Part shown: positions 33,357 to 42,320 of the stretch, piece by piece
Numbering within the stretch: the stretch's first letter is position 1
How the letters are laid out: every line of letters begins with the position of its first letter
Assembly: GCF_004377485.1 (NCBI RefSeq)
Contig: NZ_SNTY01000006.1
Location: forward strand, 32,244-96,243
Origin: Alkanindiges illinoisensis
GTDB lineage: Bacteria; Pseudomonadota; Gammaproteobacteria; Pseudomonadales; Moraxellaceae
DNA: 64,000 nt
Direction: 5' to 3'
Made by a program: the position numbers and the translations under genes
Notes under the pieces: model-generated
What the model was told of the DNA's origin: nothing
Databases searched by the model: none
The model's input: the letters and a program-made list of their open reading frames with translations, nothing else

Positions 33357-35492
33357 TTACTTGAACAGTTCACCTTTCTGGGCTTTGTCACTCAGCAGTT
33401 GTGGAACCGCAAAGCGCTCGCCGTATTTGGCTTCAAGTTCCTGTGCGCGTTTAACCGCCTTATCCAGACCGTACTGATTCAGGAACTGGATGGCACCACC
33501 AGTCCATGGCGCAAATCCAATACCAAAGATAGACCCGACATTGGCATCAACCACAGATTCCAATACGCCTTCCTGCATACAGCGCACTGTGTCCAGCGCC
33601 TGTACAAACAGGATACGGTCAATCATTTCCTGTTCAGTAATATCATTGGTTTTTTGCCATTTAGACAAGCCATCCCACAGGTGTTTTTTGCCGCCCTGTG
33701 GATATTCATAAAAACCAGCACCAGCTGCTTTGCCCTTGCGGTTTTCAGAATGAATCATCCATTCAACCAGTTCTTCCACTGGGGATTCCGGCAGGTTTTT
33801 CCCTTCAGCTTGCAGGGCCTTGCGGGTTTCCTTGGTGATGTGTTCCGTCAGGCTTAAGCTCACTTCATCCTGAATGGCCAGTGGGCCAACTGGCATACCG
33901 GCTTTTAGGGCTGCTATTTCAACTTTAGCGGGATGAACACCTTCAGTCACCAGACGCATGCCTTCCTGAATAAAAGTGCCAAACACACGGCTGGTAAAGA
34001 AACCACGGCTGTCGTTGACGACAATCGGCGTTTTGGCAATTTGCTGGACAAAGTCATAGGCACGCGCCAGTGTTTCAGCGCTGGTGTTTTTGCCTTTGAT
34101 GATTTCAACCAGTTGCATTTTATCAACCGGGCTAAAGAAATGCAGGCCAATGAAATGGCTTTCGTCACGGCTGGCTTTGGCCAGTTCGGTAATGGGCAGG
34201 GTAGAGGTGTTGGACGCAAAAATGCCATCTGCAACCAGATGCTGCTCTGCTTCCTGTGTGACCTTGGCCTTAAGTTCCTGATTTTCAAAGACAGCTTCAA
34301 TGATCAAGTCACAACCAGCCAGGTCATTATAGTCAGCAGAGGCCGTGATCAGGCTCAAAATCTGGTCTTTTTTCTCAGGTGTCATGCGGCCACGAGAAAC
34401 GCGCTTTTCCAGCAGTTTCTGGCTGTAGCTTTTGCCTTTGTCGGCAGCTTCCTGTGATACATCTTTAAGTACCACTTGAATGCCCTTAATGGCACAGGAG
34501 TAGGCAATGCCGCTGCCCATCATACCAGCGCCCAATACCGCTACTTTTTTGGCTTGCCAAGGTGCAATACCCTGTGGGCGACTGCCACCAGCCTTGATGG
34601 AATTGAGGCCAAACCAGAAGGTGCCAATCATGTTTTTGGCAACTTGTCCGGTAGTGAGCTTGTTGAAGTAACGTGTTTCAATGCGTAGAGCAGTGTCTAC
34701 ATCTACCTGAGCACCTTCAACCGCTGCACTCATAATGGCTTCTGGCGCTGGATAGCAGCCCTTGGTTTTGTCACGCAGCATGGCAGGGGCGATGGCCAAG
34801 ACCTGAGCTACGGCTGGTGTACGTGGATCGCCCCCGGGAATCTTGTAACCTTTCACATCAAAGGGCTGTTGTGACTTCGGTGTCGCTTTGATCCAGGCGC
34901 GTGCCTTGTCCAGCACTTCTTCCATGCTGTCGGCGGTGTCATGCACCAAACCTAAAGAAACGGCAGTTTTCACGTCAAACTGCTTGCCTTCCATCAGAAA
35001 TGGAAATGCATTTTGCAGGCCCAGAAAACGCACCATACGCACAATACCACCGCCACCCGGCAGCAGGCCCAAAGTCACTTCAGGCAAACCAAACTTGGTT
35101 TTTGGATCATTTAGGGCAATACGGCGATGGGTTGCCAGCGCAATTTCCCAGCCGCCACCTAACGCCGTACCATTCAGGGCCGCAACTACTGGTTTGCCCA
35201 GTGTTTCGATGGTACGCATGTGTTTTTTCAGTTCTTCAATCTGCTGAAAGAATTCAGTCGCATTTTCAGGTTTAACCTGAATCAGTTCATTCAGGTCGCC
35301 GCCAGCAAAGAACGTCTTCTTGGCAGAGGTAATAATTACACCGGCCAGATCGGTCTCTGCTTTTAGTTTCTCTGCCACTTCTTTAAGGCTGCTGCGAAAC
35401 TCGGCATTCATGGTGTTGGCAGATTGACCGGTAGAGTCAAGCGTTAGGGTAACAATGTTGTCCTGGTCTTTTTGATATTTAATCGCGCTCAT
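33357..35492 (-). CDS. fadB: fatty acid oxidation multifunctional enzyme (enoyl-CoA hydratase / 3-hydroxyacyl-CoA dehydrogenase)
   Basis: The 711-residue alpha subunit of the beta-oxidation complex. The N-terminal crotonase domain shows FFAGGDLNEL, ALGGGWEIALA (Glu116) and GLPEVTLGLLPGGGG (Glu138). The dehydrogenase domain starts with VAVLGAGMMGSGIAY (GAGMMGSG at 321-328), then ASNTSTLPI and GLHFFSPVDKM, followed by the C-terminal helical domains. It hydrates enoyl-CoA and oxidises the product with NAD. It lies 24 bases after fadA; this order (A before B) is the reverse of E. coli. Confidence 0.95.
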   Translation of the reverse strand: MSAIKYQKDQDNIVTLTLDSTGQSANTMNAEFRSSLKEVAEKLKAETDLAGVIITSAKKTFFAGGDLNELIQVKPENATEFFQQIEELKKHMRTIETLGKPVVAALNGTALGGGWEIALATHRRIALNDPKTKFGLPEVTLGLLPGGGGIVRMVRFLGLQNAFPFLMEGKQFDVKTAVSLGLVHDTADSMEEVLDKARAWIKATPKSQQPFDVKGYKIPGGDPRTPAVAQVLAIAPAMLRDKTKGCYPAPEAIMSAAVEGAQVDVDTALRIETRYFNKLTTGQVAKNMIGTFWFGLNSIKAGGSRPQGIAPWQAKKVAVLGAGMMGSGIAYSCAIKGIQVVLKDVSQEAADKGKSYSQKLLEKRVSRGRMTPEKKDQILSLITASADYNDLAGCDLIIEAVFENQELKAKVTQEAEQHLVADGIFASNTSTLPITELAKASRDESHFIGLHFFSPVDKMQLVEIIKGKNTSAETLARAYDFVQQIAKTPIVVNDSRGFFTSRVFGTFIQEGMRLVTEGVHPAKVEIAALKAGMPVGPLAIQDEVSLSLTEHITKETRKALQAEGKNLPESPVEELVEWMIHSENRKGKAAGAGFYEYPQGGKKHLWDGLSKWQKTNDITEQEMIDRILFVQALDTVRCMQEGVLESVVDANVGSIFGIGFAPWTGGAIQFLNQYGLDKAVKRAQELEAKYGERFAVPQLLSDKAQKGELFK

Positions 35493-35516
35493 TATTTAAC
35501 TCCTTAACCTTTTCCC

Positions 35517-36722
35517 TTAAACCCGCTCAATAATGGTTGCAATGCCCATACCACCACCCACACACAGGGTCGCCAGACCACGTTTTTTGTCCTGACGTTC
35601 CAGTTCATCCAGCAGTGTACCCAGAATCATGGCACCAGTTGCGCCCAGTGGATGACCCATGGCAATGGCACCACCATTCACGTTTACTTTTTCCGCAGGC
35701 ACATTTAATTCATTGATAAAACGCATCACAACGGCTGCAAAGGCTTCATTCACTTCAAACAGGTCAATGTCATCAATGGTCAGGCCAGCTTTTTCCAGTG
35801 CCTTGCGCGCAGCAGGTGCTGGGCCAGTCAGCATGATGGTAGGATCAGTACCCACCAGTGCTGTAGCCACAATTTTGGCACGCGGTTTTAAGTTGTATTC
35901 CTGAGCGGCTCTTGAAGAGCCAATCAGTACCAGTGCTGCACCATCAACGATACCTGAGGAGTTACCGGCATGATGCACATGATTAACTTTTTGGGCTTCT
36001 GGATACTTTTGCAGGGCAACCGCATCAAAACCCATATTGCCCATCATTTCAAAGCTGGGGCTTAGGCGTTGCAGGCTTTCTGCTGTTGTGCCTTCACGGA
36101 TAAATTCATCTTTCTCCAGAATGGTAACGCCAGCAGCATCTTTAACCGGAACAATGGATTTATCAAAACGGCCTTCTTTTTGTGCCTGTGCAGCCTTGGC
36201 TTGCGAATTAGCAGCAAATTCATCAACATCAGAGCGCGTGTAGCCATCCAGTGTAGCAATCAGGTCAGCGCCAACGCCTTGCGGTACAAAGCCGGCTTTC
36301 AGGTTGGTTTCCGGGTCCAGTGCCCACGGGCCGCCATCGGAACCCATGGCAATACGTGACATGGATTCAACGCCACCTGCCACAACCAAATCTTCCCAGC
36401 CGGAACGCACTTTCATGGCAGCAAGGTTGACCGCTTCCAGACCAGATGCACAAAAACGGTTAATCTGCACGCCAGACACGTTATCAGACCAGCCCGCTGC
36501 AATGGCCGCAGTTTTGGCAATATCGCCACCCTGATCTGCAATTGGCGTCACACAGCCCAGCACCACGTCTTCAACTTTACTGGTATCCAGATGGTTACGT
36601 TGTTCCAGCGCATGCATCAGGGTGGTTAATAAAGTAATGGGTTTAACTTCATGCAGGCTGCCATCTTTTTTTCCTTTACCACGAGGGGTGCGAATGGCAT
36701 CAAAAATATAGGCTTCGCTCAT
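35517..36722 (-). CDS. fadA: acetyl-CoA acyltransferase (3-ketoacyl-CoA thiolase)
   Basis: The 401-residue thiolase cleaves 3-ketoacyl-CoA to acetyl-CoA and a shortened acyl-CoA. Visible active-site segments are [17 protein letters not shown] (Cys91), [19 protein letters not shown] and [12 protein letters not shown]. The ATG at 36722 has GGAC seven bases upstream and begins with the family N-terminus [16 protein letters not shown]; the open frame continues to 36803 without homology. First gene of the fadA-fadB operon. Confidence 0.94.
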   Translation of the reverse strand: MSEAYIFDAIRTPRGKGKKDGSLHEVKPITLLTTLMHALEQRNHLDTSKVEDVVLGCVTPIADQGGDIAKTAAIAAGWSDNVSGVQINRFCASGLEAVNLAAMKVRSGWEDLVVAGGVESMSRIAMGSDGGPWALDPETNLKAGFVPQGVGADLIATLDGYTRSDVDEFAANSQAKAAQAQKEGRFDKSIVPVKDAAGVTILEKDEFIREGTTAESLQRLSPSFEMMGNMGFDAVALQKYPEAQKVNHVHHAGNSSGIVDGAALVLIGSSRAAQEYNLKPRAKIVATALVGTDPTIMLTGPAPAARKALEKAGLTIDDIDLFEVNEAFAAVVMRFINELNVPAEKVNVNGGAIAMGHPLGATGAMILGTLLDELERQDKKRGLATLCVGGGMGIATIIERV

Positions 36723-36841
36723 TGCCATGTCCTTAATCAGTGATTTAACAATGGCAATGAGTGTAGTAGGTTGCGCCAATTGGGCAATGACAAGAAGTGC
36801 CAATTATTCTGGCGAGAATGGTTAGCATTAAACCTGCCACA

Positions 36842-36869
36842 ACTATAAACATTCGCATCCTTGACACAA
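36842..36869 (-). promoter_or_regulatory. candidate promoter of fadA-fadB
   Basis: On the minus strand TTGTGT and TATAGT are spaced by 16 bases, about 120 bases before fadA. The rest of the 315-bp divergent gap (36723-37037) shows no gene; I could not identify a fatty-acid regulator site with confidence. Confidence 0.35.
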
Positions 36870-37037
36870 AAAATAGCAAAACAGTTGTAGTAGAACGACT
36901 TGTACAGAAGTAATAGAAAGCGTATAAATTTTAGAAACTTAAATTTGATAAATCGCCGATCGTCTAAAAAAACGCATTCACAGTAAAGACTAAAGGTTAA
37001 GTACGCACGATCAGGCTAAAAGTCTAGGGAAGGGCGC

Positions 37038-38714
37038 ATGAAAAAGGGAATATTACTCGTTTGGATTGACCAGCACCGGCAGATGGTGCAACGGGTGACA
37101 CTGCCTTTGGTTGTTGTGCTCATGATTTGCATTACTATCCTGTTTAGCCATACCGGGGGGGTAAAACTGGGCTATTCGCATGCCATGTATATACCCATAT
37201 TATTGGCTGGTTTTGTGTTTGGCTATCGCGGCGGTATTCTGGCTGGCTTGGTTGCAGGTTTCATGCTAGGGCCGTATATGCCGCATGACCTGATTGGTGG
37301 TGATTCGCAGAGTGCCGGTAACTGGACATTCAGGCTCACTGTTTTTACCCTGATCGGTTTTCTGGCAGGCCTGACCAGTGATAGTGCACGTGCCTATCAG
37401 GAACGACTAAAATGGTTATTGCGACATAATAGTCTAACCAACTTACCCAATCGGCATGCACTGATTAAAAGGCTGGAGCATTATGATGTTACTGGTGATG
37501 AAGCACGTAATTTTTTGCTGGTGGTAGTGTGCTGTGAAAATGAAATTGAACTCAAGTCGGCTTTTGGTTCAAGTGTGGTGGAGCAAACCATTTTGCAACT
37601 GGCAGCGCGTTTTTCCAGCTTATGTAGTAATGTAGAAATTTTTCACACCGAGGTAAGCCAGATTTCCTTATTATTTCGCCTAAATTATAAGGAAATTGAT
37701 CCACTGTTAGCCAGTTTATTTGAAGATTCTCGTGAGCCTATACTTTACAATAATATTAAAATTCATATTGATACACGGATTGGTTACTTTATTTTTAATC
37801 ATGCTGATGAACTGCCGGAGGATTGTGTCAATATGGCAGAAGCTGCACTGATTTTTGCAAAGCAAACCTCCCGTGACATGGTGGCGTATAATCCGGCTAT
37901 CAAGACTGCAACTGAAGAAAATATCAGCCTGCTGGGACAGCTCAGACATGCGTTAAAGATGGGACAATTGGCGCTGCATTATCAGCCCAAGGTACAAATT
38001 GACACGGGAAAGATTTATGGCGCAGAGGCACTGATTCGCTGGGAGCACCCGAGCCGTGGCATGATTCCACCCGTCAAGTTTATACCGCGTGCTGAGCAAA
38101 GCACTCTGATTGATGTGATCACCGAATTTGTGCTGGAACAGGCAATTCAGCAGCTTGCAGCATGGCAAAAAGCCGGAATTGATGTGTCGATTTCAGTCAA
38201 TATTTCTACCCGCAATCTGCTACAGCCGGGTTTTACCGATTTAGTGGTGCGCTTGCTCAACCAGTATGATTTACCAGGTGAGTTACTTGAACTGGAAATT
38301 ACCGAAGGCTCATTGATGGTGGATGTTGAACATACCATTGACGAGCTTAAACGCCTGACTCAGCTAAAAATTGTAATTTCCATTGATGACTTTGGCACGG
38401 GTTATTCATCGCTGCAATACCTGCATCAGTTGCCCATTTCTGTGCTTAAAATTGACCAGTCGTTTGTACGCCGACTACCTGAAGACCAGGGCGCTATTTA
38501 TATCATGGAAGCAGCCGTCATGCTGGCGCATAATCTGGGATTACAGGCCATTGCAGAAGGGGTAGAAAACAAGCAAATTTACCAGTTTCTGGCCACGCTG
38601 GGCTGTGACATGGCGCAGGGATACCTGATTGCCAAGCCATTGCCCGCAGAAAAATTTGCAGAATGGTATAGCCAACATGCAGGCGTTTATCATCATTCCG
38701 ACAGCACTTCTTAA
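37038..38714 (+). CDS. c-di-GMP phosphodiesterase (EAL) with decayed GGDEF domain
   Basis: A 558-residue protein with three or four N-terminal membrane segments (about 20-112). Residues about 128-290 follow a GGDEF fold (NSLTNLPNRHALIKRL) but the active loop is replaced by HTEVSQIS near 203-210, so cyclase activity is not expected. The EAL domain (about 300-550) keeps EAL at 330-332, SVNIS, ELEITEG, DDFGTG (450-455) and AEGVE, so hydrolysis of c-di-GMP is likely. GGGAAGGG precedes the ATG. A GGDEF enzyme lies 9.5 kb to the left and a PilZ-like protein 33 kb to the left. Confidence 0.92.
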   Translation: MKKGILLVWIDQHRQMVQRVTLPLVVVLMICITILFSHTGGVKLGYSHAMYIPILLAGFVFGYRGGILAGLVAGFMLGPYMPHDLIGGDSQSAGNWTFRLTVFTLIGFLAGLTSDSARAYQERLKWLLRHNSLTNLPNRHALIKRLEHYDVTGDEARNFLLVVVCCENEIELKSAFGSSVVEQTILQLAARFSSLCSNVEIFHTEVSQISLLFRLNYKEIDPLLASLFEDSREPILYNNIKIHIDTRIGYFIFNHADELPEDCVNMAEAALIFAKQTSRDMVAYNPAIKTATEENISLLGQLRHALKMGQLALHYQPKVQIDTGKIYGAEALIRWEHPSRGMIPPVKFIPRAEQSTLIDVITEFVLEQAIQQLAAWQKAGIDVSISVNISTRNLLQPGFTDLVVRLLNQYDLPGELLELEITEGSLMVDVEHTIDELKRLTQLKIVISIDDFGTGYSSLQYLHQLPISVLKIDQSFVRRLPEDQGAIYIMEAAVMLAHNLGLQAIAEGVENKQIYQFLATLGCDMAQGYLIAKPLPAEKFAEWYSQHAGVYHHSDSTS

Positions 38715-38747
38715 CTGTTCAATATGAATACAACCACGTCTTAAAGC

Positions 38748-39218
38748 TCAGGGAACCGGCGGCCATAAGGCAGACTGGTTGGGCTGACTGGAAATAATGG
38801 CAGTGCCGTAAGCCAATACCTCTACCATACCCCCTTGTTCGCCAATTTCAGTGGTCACTAGCCGTAGCGCCAGAATTTCCGAAGCACCCATTTTCTGGGC
38901 CTGTTGCTTGAGTCGTACAATGGCTTCACGTCGCGCACGATCCAGCAGGCTTTCATACGTGGTGAGCGGCCCACCAAAAAAGTTGTGAATCTGCGACCAC
39001 ACCCATTTAAAATAATCATGTGAAATCACCACGCTGGCAGTAACCAGTTGGCCGGGCTGCTGGCGCGTTTCAAAGCGGCGACTACCCAGCCGGATATAAC
39101 TTAGGGTAGCCTCAGCCGCCAATAGCTCCTGCAAATGCTTGTGTTCAGCGCGACGGCCAAAATACCAGCCAATGCAAAACAGGCAAATAAAAATCACCAG
39201 CTTGATTAAAAATTCCAT
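38748..39218 (-). CDS. membrane-anchored YbjQ-like (DUF74) protein
   Basis: A 156-residue protein with one N-terminal helix (FLIKLVIFICLFCIGWYF) followed by a YbjQ-type domain: TASVVISHDYFKWVWSQIHNFFGGPLTTYESLLDRARREAIVRLKQQAQKMGA and EVLAYGTAII. YbjQ proteins form pentamers and have no settled function. It follows the soluble paralogue after 22 bases, so the two are probably one operon. Confidence 0.78.
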   Translation of the reverse strand: MEFLIKLVIFICLFCIGWYFGRRAEHKHLQELLAAEATLSYIRLGSRRFETRQQPGQLVTASVVISHDYFKWVWSQIHNFFGGPLTTYESLLDRARREAIVRLKQQAQKMGASEILALRLVTTEIGEQGGMVEVLAYGTAIISSQPNQSALWPPVP

Positions 39219-39240
39219 GCCATTAACCTGTTATCAGTGA

Positions 39241-39597
39241 TTAAGAGTTCGGAAATGGTGGCATGTGTTCAGGTTCGGCAATGACGGCGGTGCCATAGAC
39301 AAATAGCTCGGCGGCGCCCTGTGCAATGCTGGAGGTCGAAAACCGGATACCAACGATGGCATTGGCACCGAGCAGGCGCGCTTTTTCTGTCATACGGCTA
39401 ATGGCTTCCTGCCGTGATTCTTCCAGCAGTTCGGTATAGGCGGTAAGCTCGCCGCCCACAATGTTTTTCAGGCCCGCCAGAATATCGCGGCCAGCATGCT
39501 TGCTGCGAACCGTACTGCCATAAACCACATCCAGTTGTTTGATGATACGATGGCCGGGCAGGCTTTCCAGATTACTTAATAGCAGGTTTGAGGACAT
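39241..39597 (-). CDS. YbjQ (DUF74) family protein
   Basis: A 118-residue soluble protein with the YbjQ pattern: VVYGSTVRSKHAGRDILAGLKNIVGGELTAYTELLEESRQEAISRMTEKARLLGANAIVGIRF and ELFVYGTAVI. It lacks a signal or membrane helix. It is the first of a two-gene unit with a membrane-anchored paralogue, suggesting a mixed complex. The role of this family is unknown. Confidence 0.88.
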   Translation of the reverse strand: MSSNLLLSNLESLPGHRIIKQLDVVYGSTVRSKHAGRDILAGLKNIVGGELTAYTELLEESRQEAISRMTEKARLLGANAIVGIRFSTSSIAQGAAELFVYGTAVIAEPEHMPPFPNS

Positions 39598-39754
39598 AGT
39601 GGTTTGTGGGGTATCAACACTGAAGGTGAAGTGAGTGTGCCAAAAAAATAGCTACTCTGCAAAGACCATATCAGCATTAATCTCCCTGTAATTAACTATA
39701 TATGACATGGCGAGATGAATGCAGGCTGCTCATAGTCAGAGAATAATTTAACCA

Positions 39755-41311
39755 CTACGCCTGTAAAGGTTGCGCGGCAATAAATGCTTGTGCTTCGGCA
39801 GCTTGCGGCTGGTAATAGCGCTGGCAAATGGCCTGATAGCGGTTCACTTCCTGCTGCCACTGCTGCTCATTCCACAGTAAAACCTGCTGACATAGGGGCT
39901 TAAGCTGTGGCAACAGGCTCATCCCGGCATCAGGTAATAAGTTGCCAGCCCGCAAACGCCTAAGCATCAAATCATCCAGATGCTGCACCATTTCATGCTG
40001 TAAAATCCAGCGCACCTGTTGCTCCAGTTCTGCTCCAGTGGCAATACCAGCCAGCGGTTGATCCAATGTCTTTGGCGTATCCAGCTGATGGTTAAAGCAG
40101 CGGCCTGTTTTGCCTTTTAACAGGGATTTATGGGTTGCCGCATCAATCATGCCAGCCGCTGCCAAGGCATCCAGCGCAATTTGCCGAAAAGTGGTAAGTT
40201 TGCCGCCAGACACAGAAATAATGCCATTGGACTGCCAGACCAGATGCGTGCGTCGTTCCTTTGACGGGTCGCGCCCGGCACCGGAGGCAATGATGGGCCG
40301 CACACCAGCCATGGTGGAATGAATATCGCTGCGCTCAAGATCAGCCCCCGGAAATTCATGATTTACCAGCTTTAACAGGTAATCCACTTCCTGCTCGGTG
40401 CAAAATGCTTCTTCATCAATATCAAAGCGGTGATCAAGATCGGTTGTGCCAATACAGGTTTCGCCTTTCCAAGGATAGACAAACACGTAGCGCTTGTCAT
40501 CGGGATGCAGCAGGGTCAAGCAGCTATCAATCGGCAAGCGATCTTTGGCCACAAACAAGTGACTGCCGCGTTGCGGGCGAATACGCGGGGCAGTACCGGA
40601 TAACTGGTCAGCCCATAGGCCTGTCGCATTAAACACATGCTTGGCCCTAATATGATGGAGAGGTTGATTCCCATGCTTTTGATGGAAAGCAGTAGTGTCG
40701 CTAACCTGTAGCAACATACTGCCATCTTCCTGCTGTGCAATGTTAGTTACCTTACTGTAATTACGCGCTGTACCGCCTTCAAGGCATCCTTCCTGAAGCA
40801 CACGGATGACTAGCCGGCTATCGTCCGTCAATGCATCGGTATAGCGTAAGGCACCCTTAAGCTGTTTCCCATTTAAAGCAGGAAACAGGGTTTTAACCGC
40901 ATCTGCTTCCAGCCACTCATGATCCTTGATGCTGGCCAGCGCATCATAGGCAATCATCACCATTTGCATGGACAGGCGACCCGGAAACTGGCCTTTGCGA
41001 ATGGGGAAAAAATACGACATGCGCACCACCAGATCCGGCAATTCCTTGAGCAGGCGCTCACGTTCCTCTAACGAGTGATGGGTGAGTGAAATATCGCCCT
41101 GAGCAATATAGCGCAAGCCACCATGTACCATTTTGGAGGAGCGGCTTGAAGTACCCCATGAAAAGTCCTGTTGTTCCAGCAATAAAACCTTAAGACCACG
41201 TCGTGCGCTTTCCAGAAAAATACCTGCCCCGGTAATGCCACCGCCAATCACCACCACATCCCAGTGCGTATTGCTCAGCGTCTGCAAGTTAACCTGTTGC
41301 CCAAGCATCAT
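39755..41311 (-). CDS. glpD: aerobic glycerol-3-phosphate dehydrogenase
   Basis: The 518-residue flavoenzyme oxidises glycerol-3-phosphate to dihydroxyacetone phosphate and passes electrons to quinone at the inner membrane. The FAD site DVVVIGGGITGAGIFLESARRG is followed by DFSWGTSSRSSKMVHGGLRYI, CIGTTDLDHRFD and SGGKLTTFRQIA. The start is ATG-ATG with AAGGAA upstream. It stands alone, with no glpK, glpF or glpR nearby. A 683-bp AT-rich gap lies upstream. Confidence 0.95.
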   Translation of the reverse strand: MMLGQQVNLQTLSNTHWDVVVIGGGITGAGIFLESARRGLKVLLLEQQDFSWGTSSRSSKMVHGGLRYIAQGDISLTHHSLEERERLLKELPDLVVRMSYFFPIRKGQFPGRLSMQMVMIAYDALASIKDHEWLEADAVKTLFPALNGKQLKGALRYTDALTDDSRLVIRVLQEGCLEGGTARNYSKVTNIAQQEDGSMLLQVSDTTAFHQKHGNQPLHHIRAKHVFNATGLWADQLSGTAPRIRPQRGSHLFVAKDRLPIDSCLTLLHPDDKRYVFVYPWKGETCIGTTDLDHRFDIDEEAFCTEQEVDYLLKLVNHEFPGADLERSDIHSTMAGVRPIIASGAGRDPSKERRTHLVWQSNGIISVSGGKLTTFRQIALDALAAAGMIDAATHKSLLKGKTGRCFNHQLDTPKTLDQPLAGIATGAELEQQVRWILQHEMVQHLDDLMLRRLRAGNLLPDAGMSLLPQLKPLCQQVLLWNEQQWQQEVNRYQAICQRYYQPQAAEAQAFIAAQPLQA

Positions 41312-41994
41312 TTATTCCTTCTGTTTCTTTATGATTATGTTTAGGGCGTTTAATCATTGCCCTGAAAATCCCTATATATAGAGGTTGCATTATTTGCAAT
41401 TATGCCCAAGACCCATAGAGGGAGTTTGACAATACATACCGGCTATTGACCAACTATGCCAGAAAACCTGTCAATTATGTAAATTTTTTAGCGTAATGTT
41501 TTTAACAAAGACAATTGGCCGTTTTTTAATTTATTTGGCTCAAGCATATTAATTTTTATTTCTTCATCAAAATTTAATAAAACTAGCTTTAACTGTCTAC
41601 ATTCTGATGTGAAAACCATTAATCAATTTTACAGGTAACCTAGTAAATTTATTATTAAGCTAAGCTAAATATTAAATTGAAGTAAAATTACATAAGAATA
41701 CATTTGTTCACTGAAATGTTTATTAAAAAGACAAATGGTTGTTTGTGTTAGATGTTTTTATTGCTTAAAGAAAATATTTTAAGTAGATTTGTTTCGCCTA
41801 AAACTTATTAAAATGTTATAGCAAAGTTTTACTTAATAAGTTTTATTAAGATCAGGATGGGATTGCTTAAGCGTGGTGTCATAACACTACGGCTAAAAAA
41901 TGCTAGTTAATAATATGGATGTTCTTCTAAGTAATCGCCATTTATTACTAAAAGTATGCTGGCTAATTTGGTTATAAATCAGGGGCATGTGAAA
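41312..41994. other. 683-bp AT-rich gap upstream of glpD
   Basis: No convincing ORF or RNA gene is visible. The one clear structure is a perfect 12-bp inverted repeat, AAAACTTATTAA at 41800-41811 and TTAATAAGTTTT at 41833-41844. The gap should hold the glpD promoter and that of the small zinc-ribbon-like gene to the right. Confidence 0.5.
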
Positions 41995-42201
41995 ATGACA
42001 TTTCCAGTATTACCCTTAAAAATTGTTTGCCGCAATTGTGATTACAATACGGTGCTTTATCCGACCCAAGGGAAGTATGATTTTCCGGTTTGTCGTCGCT
42101 GTCAGCAGGATGCCTGGAAATACCGCCATGCAAACTTTACCGACAAACTAAAAAAACCCGGGGCATGGCTTCAGAGCCGCTGGATGCATCCGCAACATTA
42201 A
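41995..42201 (+). CDS. small zinc-ribbon-like protein
   Basis: A 68-residue basic protein with two CxxC pairs, CRNC and CRRC, spaced by about 20 residues (CRNCDYNTVLYP ... PVCRRCQQD), as in small zinc ribbons. The family is not recognised; nucleic-acid or protein binding is only inference. The ATG at 41995 has AGGGG upstream; an earlier in-frame ATG at 41956 lacks one. A strong terminator follows. Confidence 0.6.
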   Translation: MTFPVLPLKIVCRNCDYNTVLYPTQGKYDFPVCRRCQQDAWKYRHANFTDKLKKPGAWLQSRWMHPQH

Positions 42202-42257
42202 TATGATTTGTCCATCTGCTGCCTAAACACATTATCAATGGCATAGCTGCGGGCAAT

Positions 42258-42286
42258 AAAAAACGGGACAATGCGTCCCGTTTTTT
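42258..42286. terminator. bidirectional terminator (zinc-ribbon gene and adeK)
   Basis: AAAAAACGGGAC pairs perfectly with GTCCCGTTTTTT around a five-base loop, between two convergent genes. Confidence 0.92.
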
Positions 42287-42320
42287 ATGGTCTGTCATTA
42301 ATACATTACATCAACACCCA

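Noticed and set aside
33933..34457. 174-codon open frame opposite fadB
   Set aside because: It falls inside the dehydrogenase domain of fadB and has no start signal or homology.
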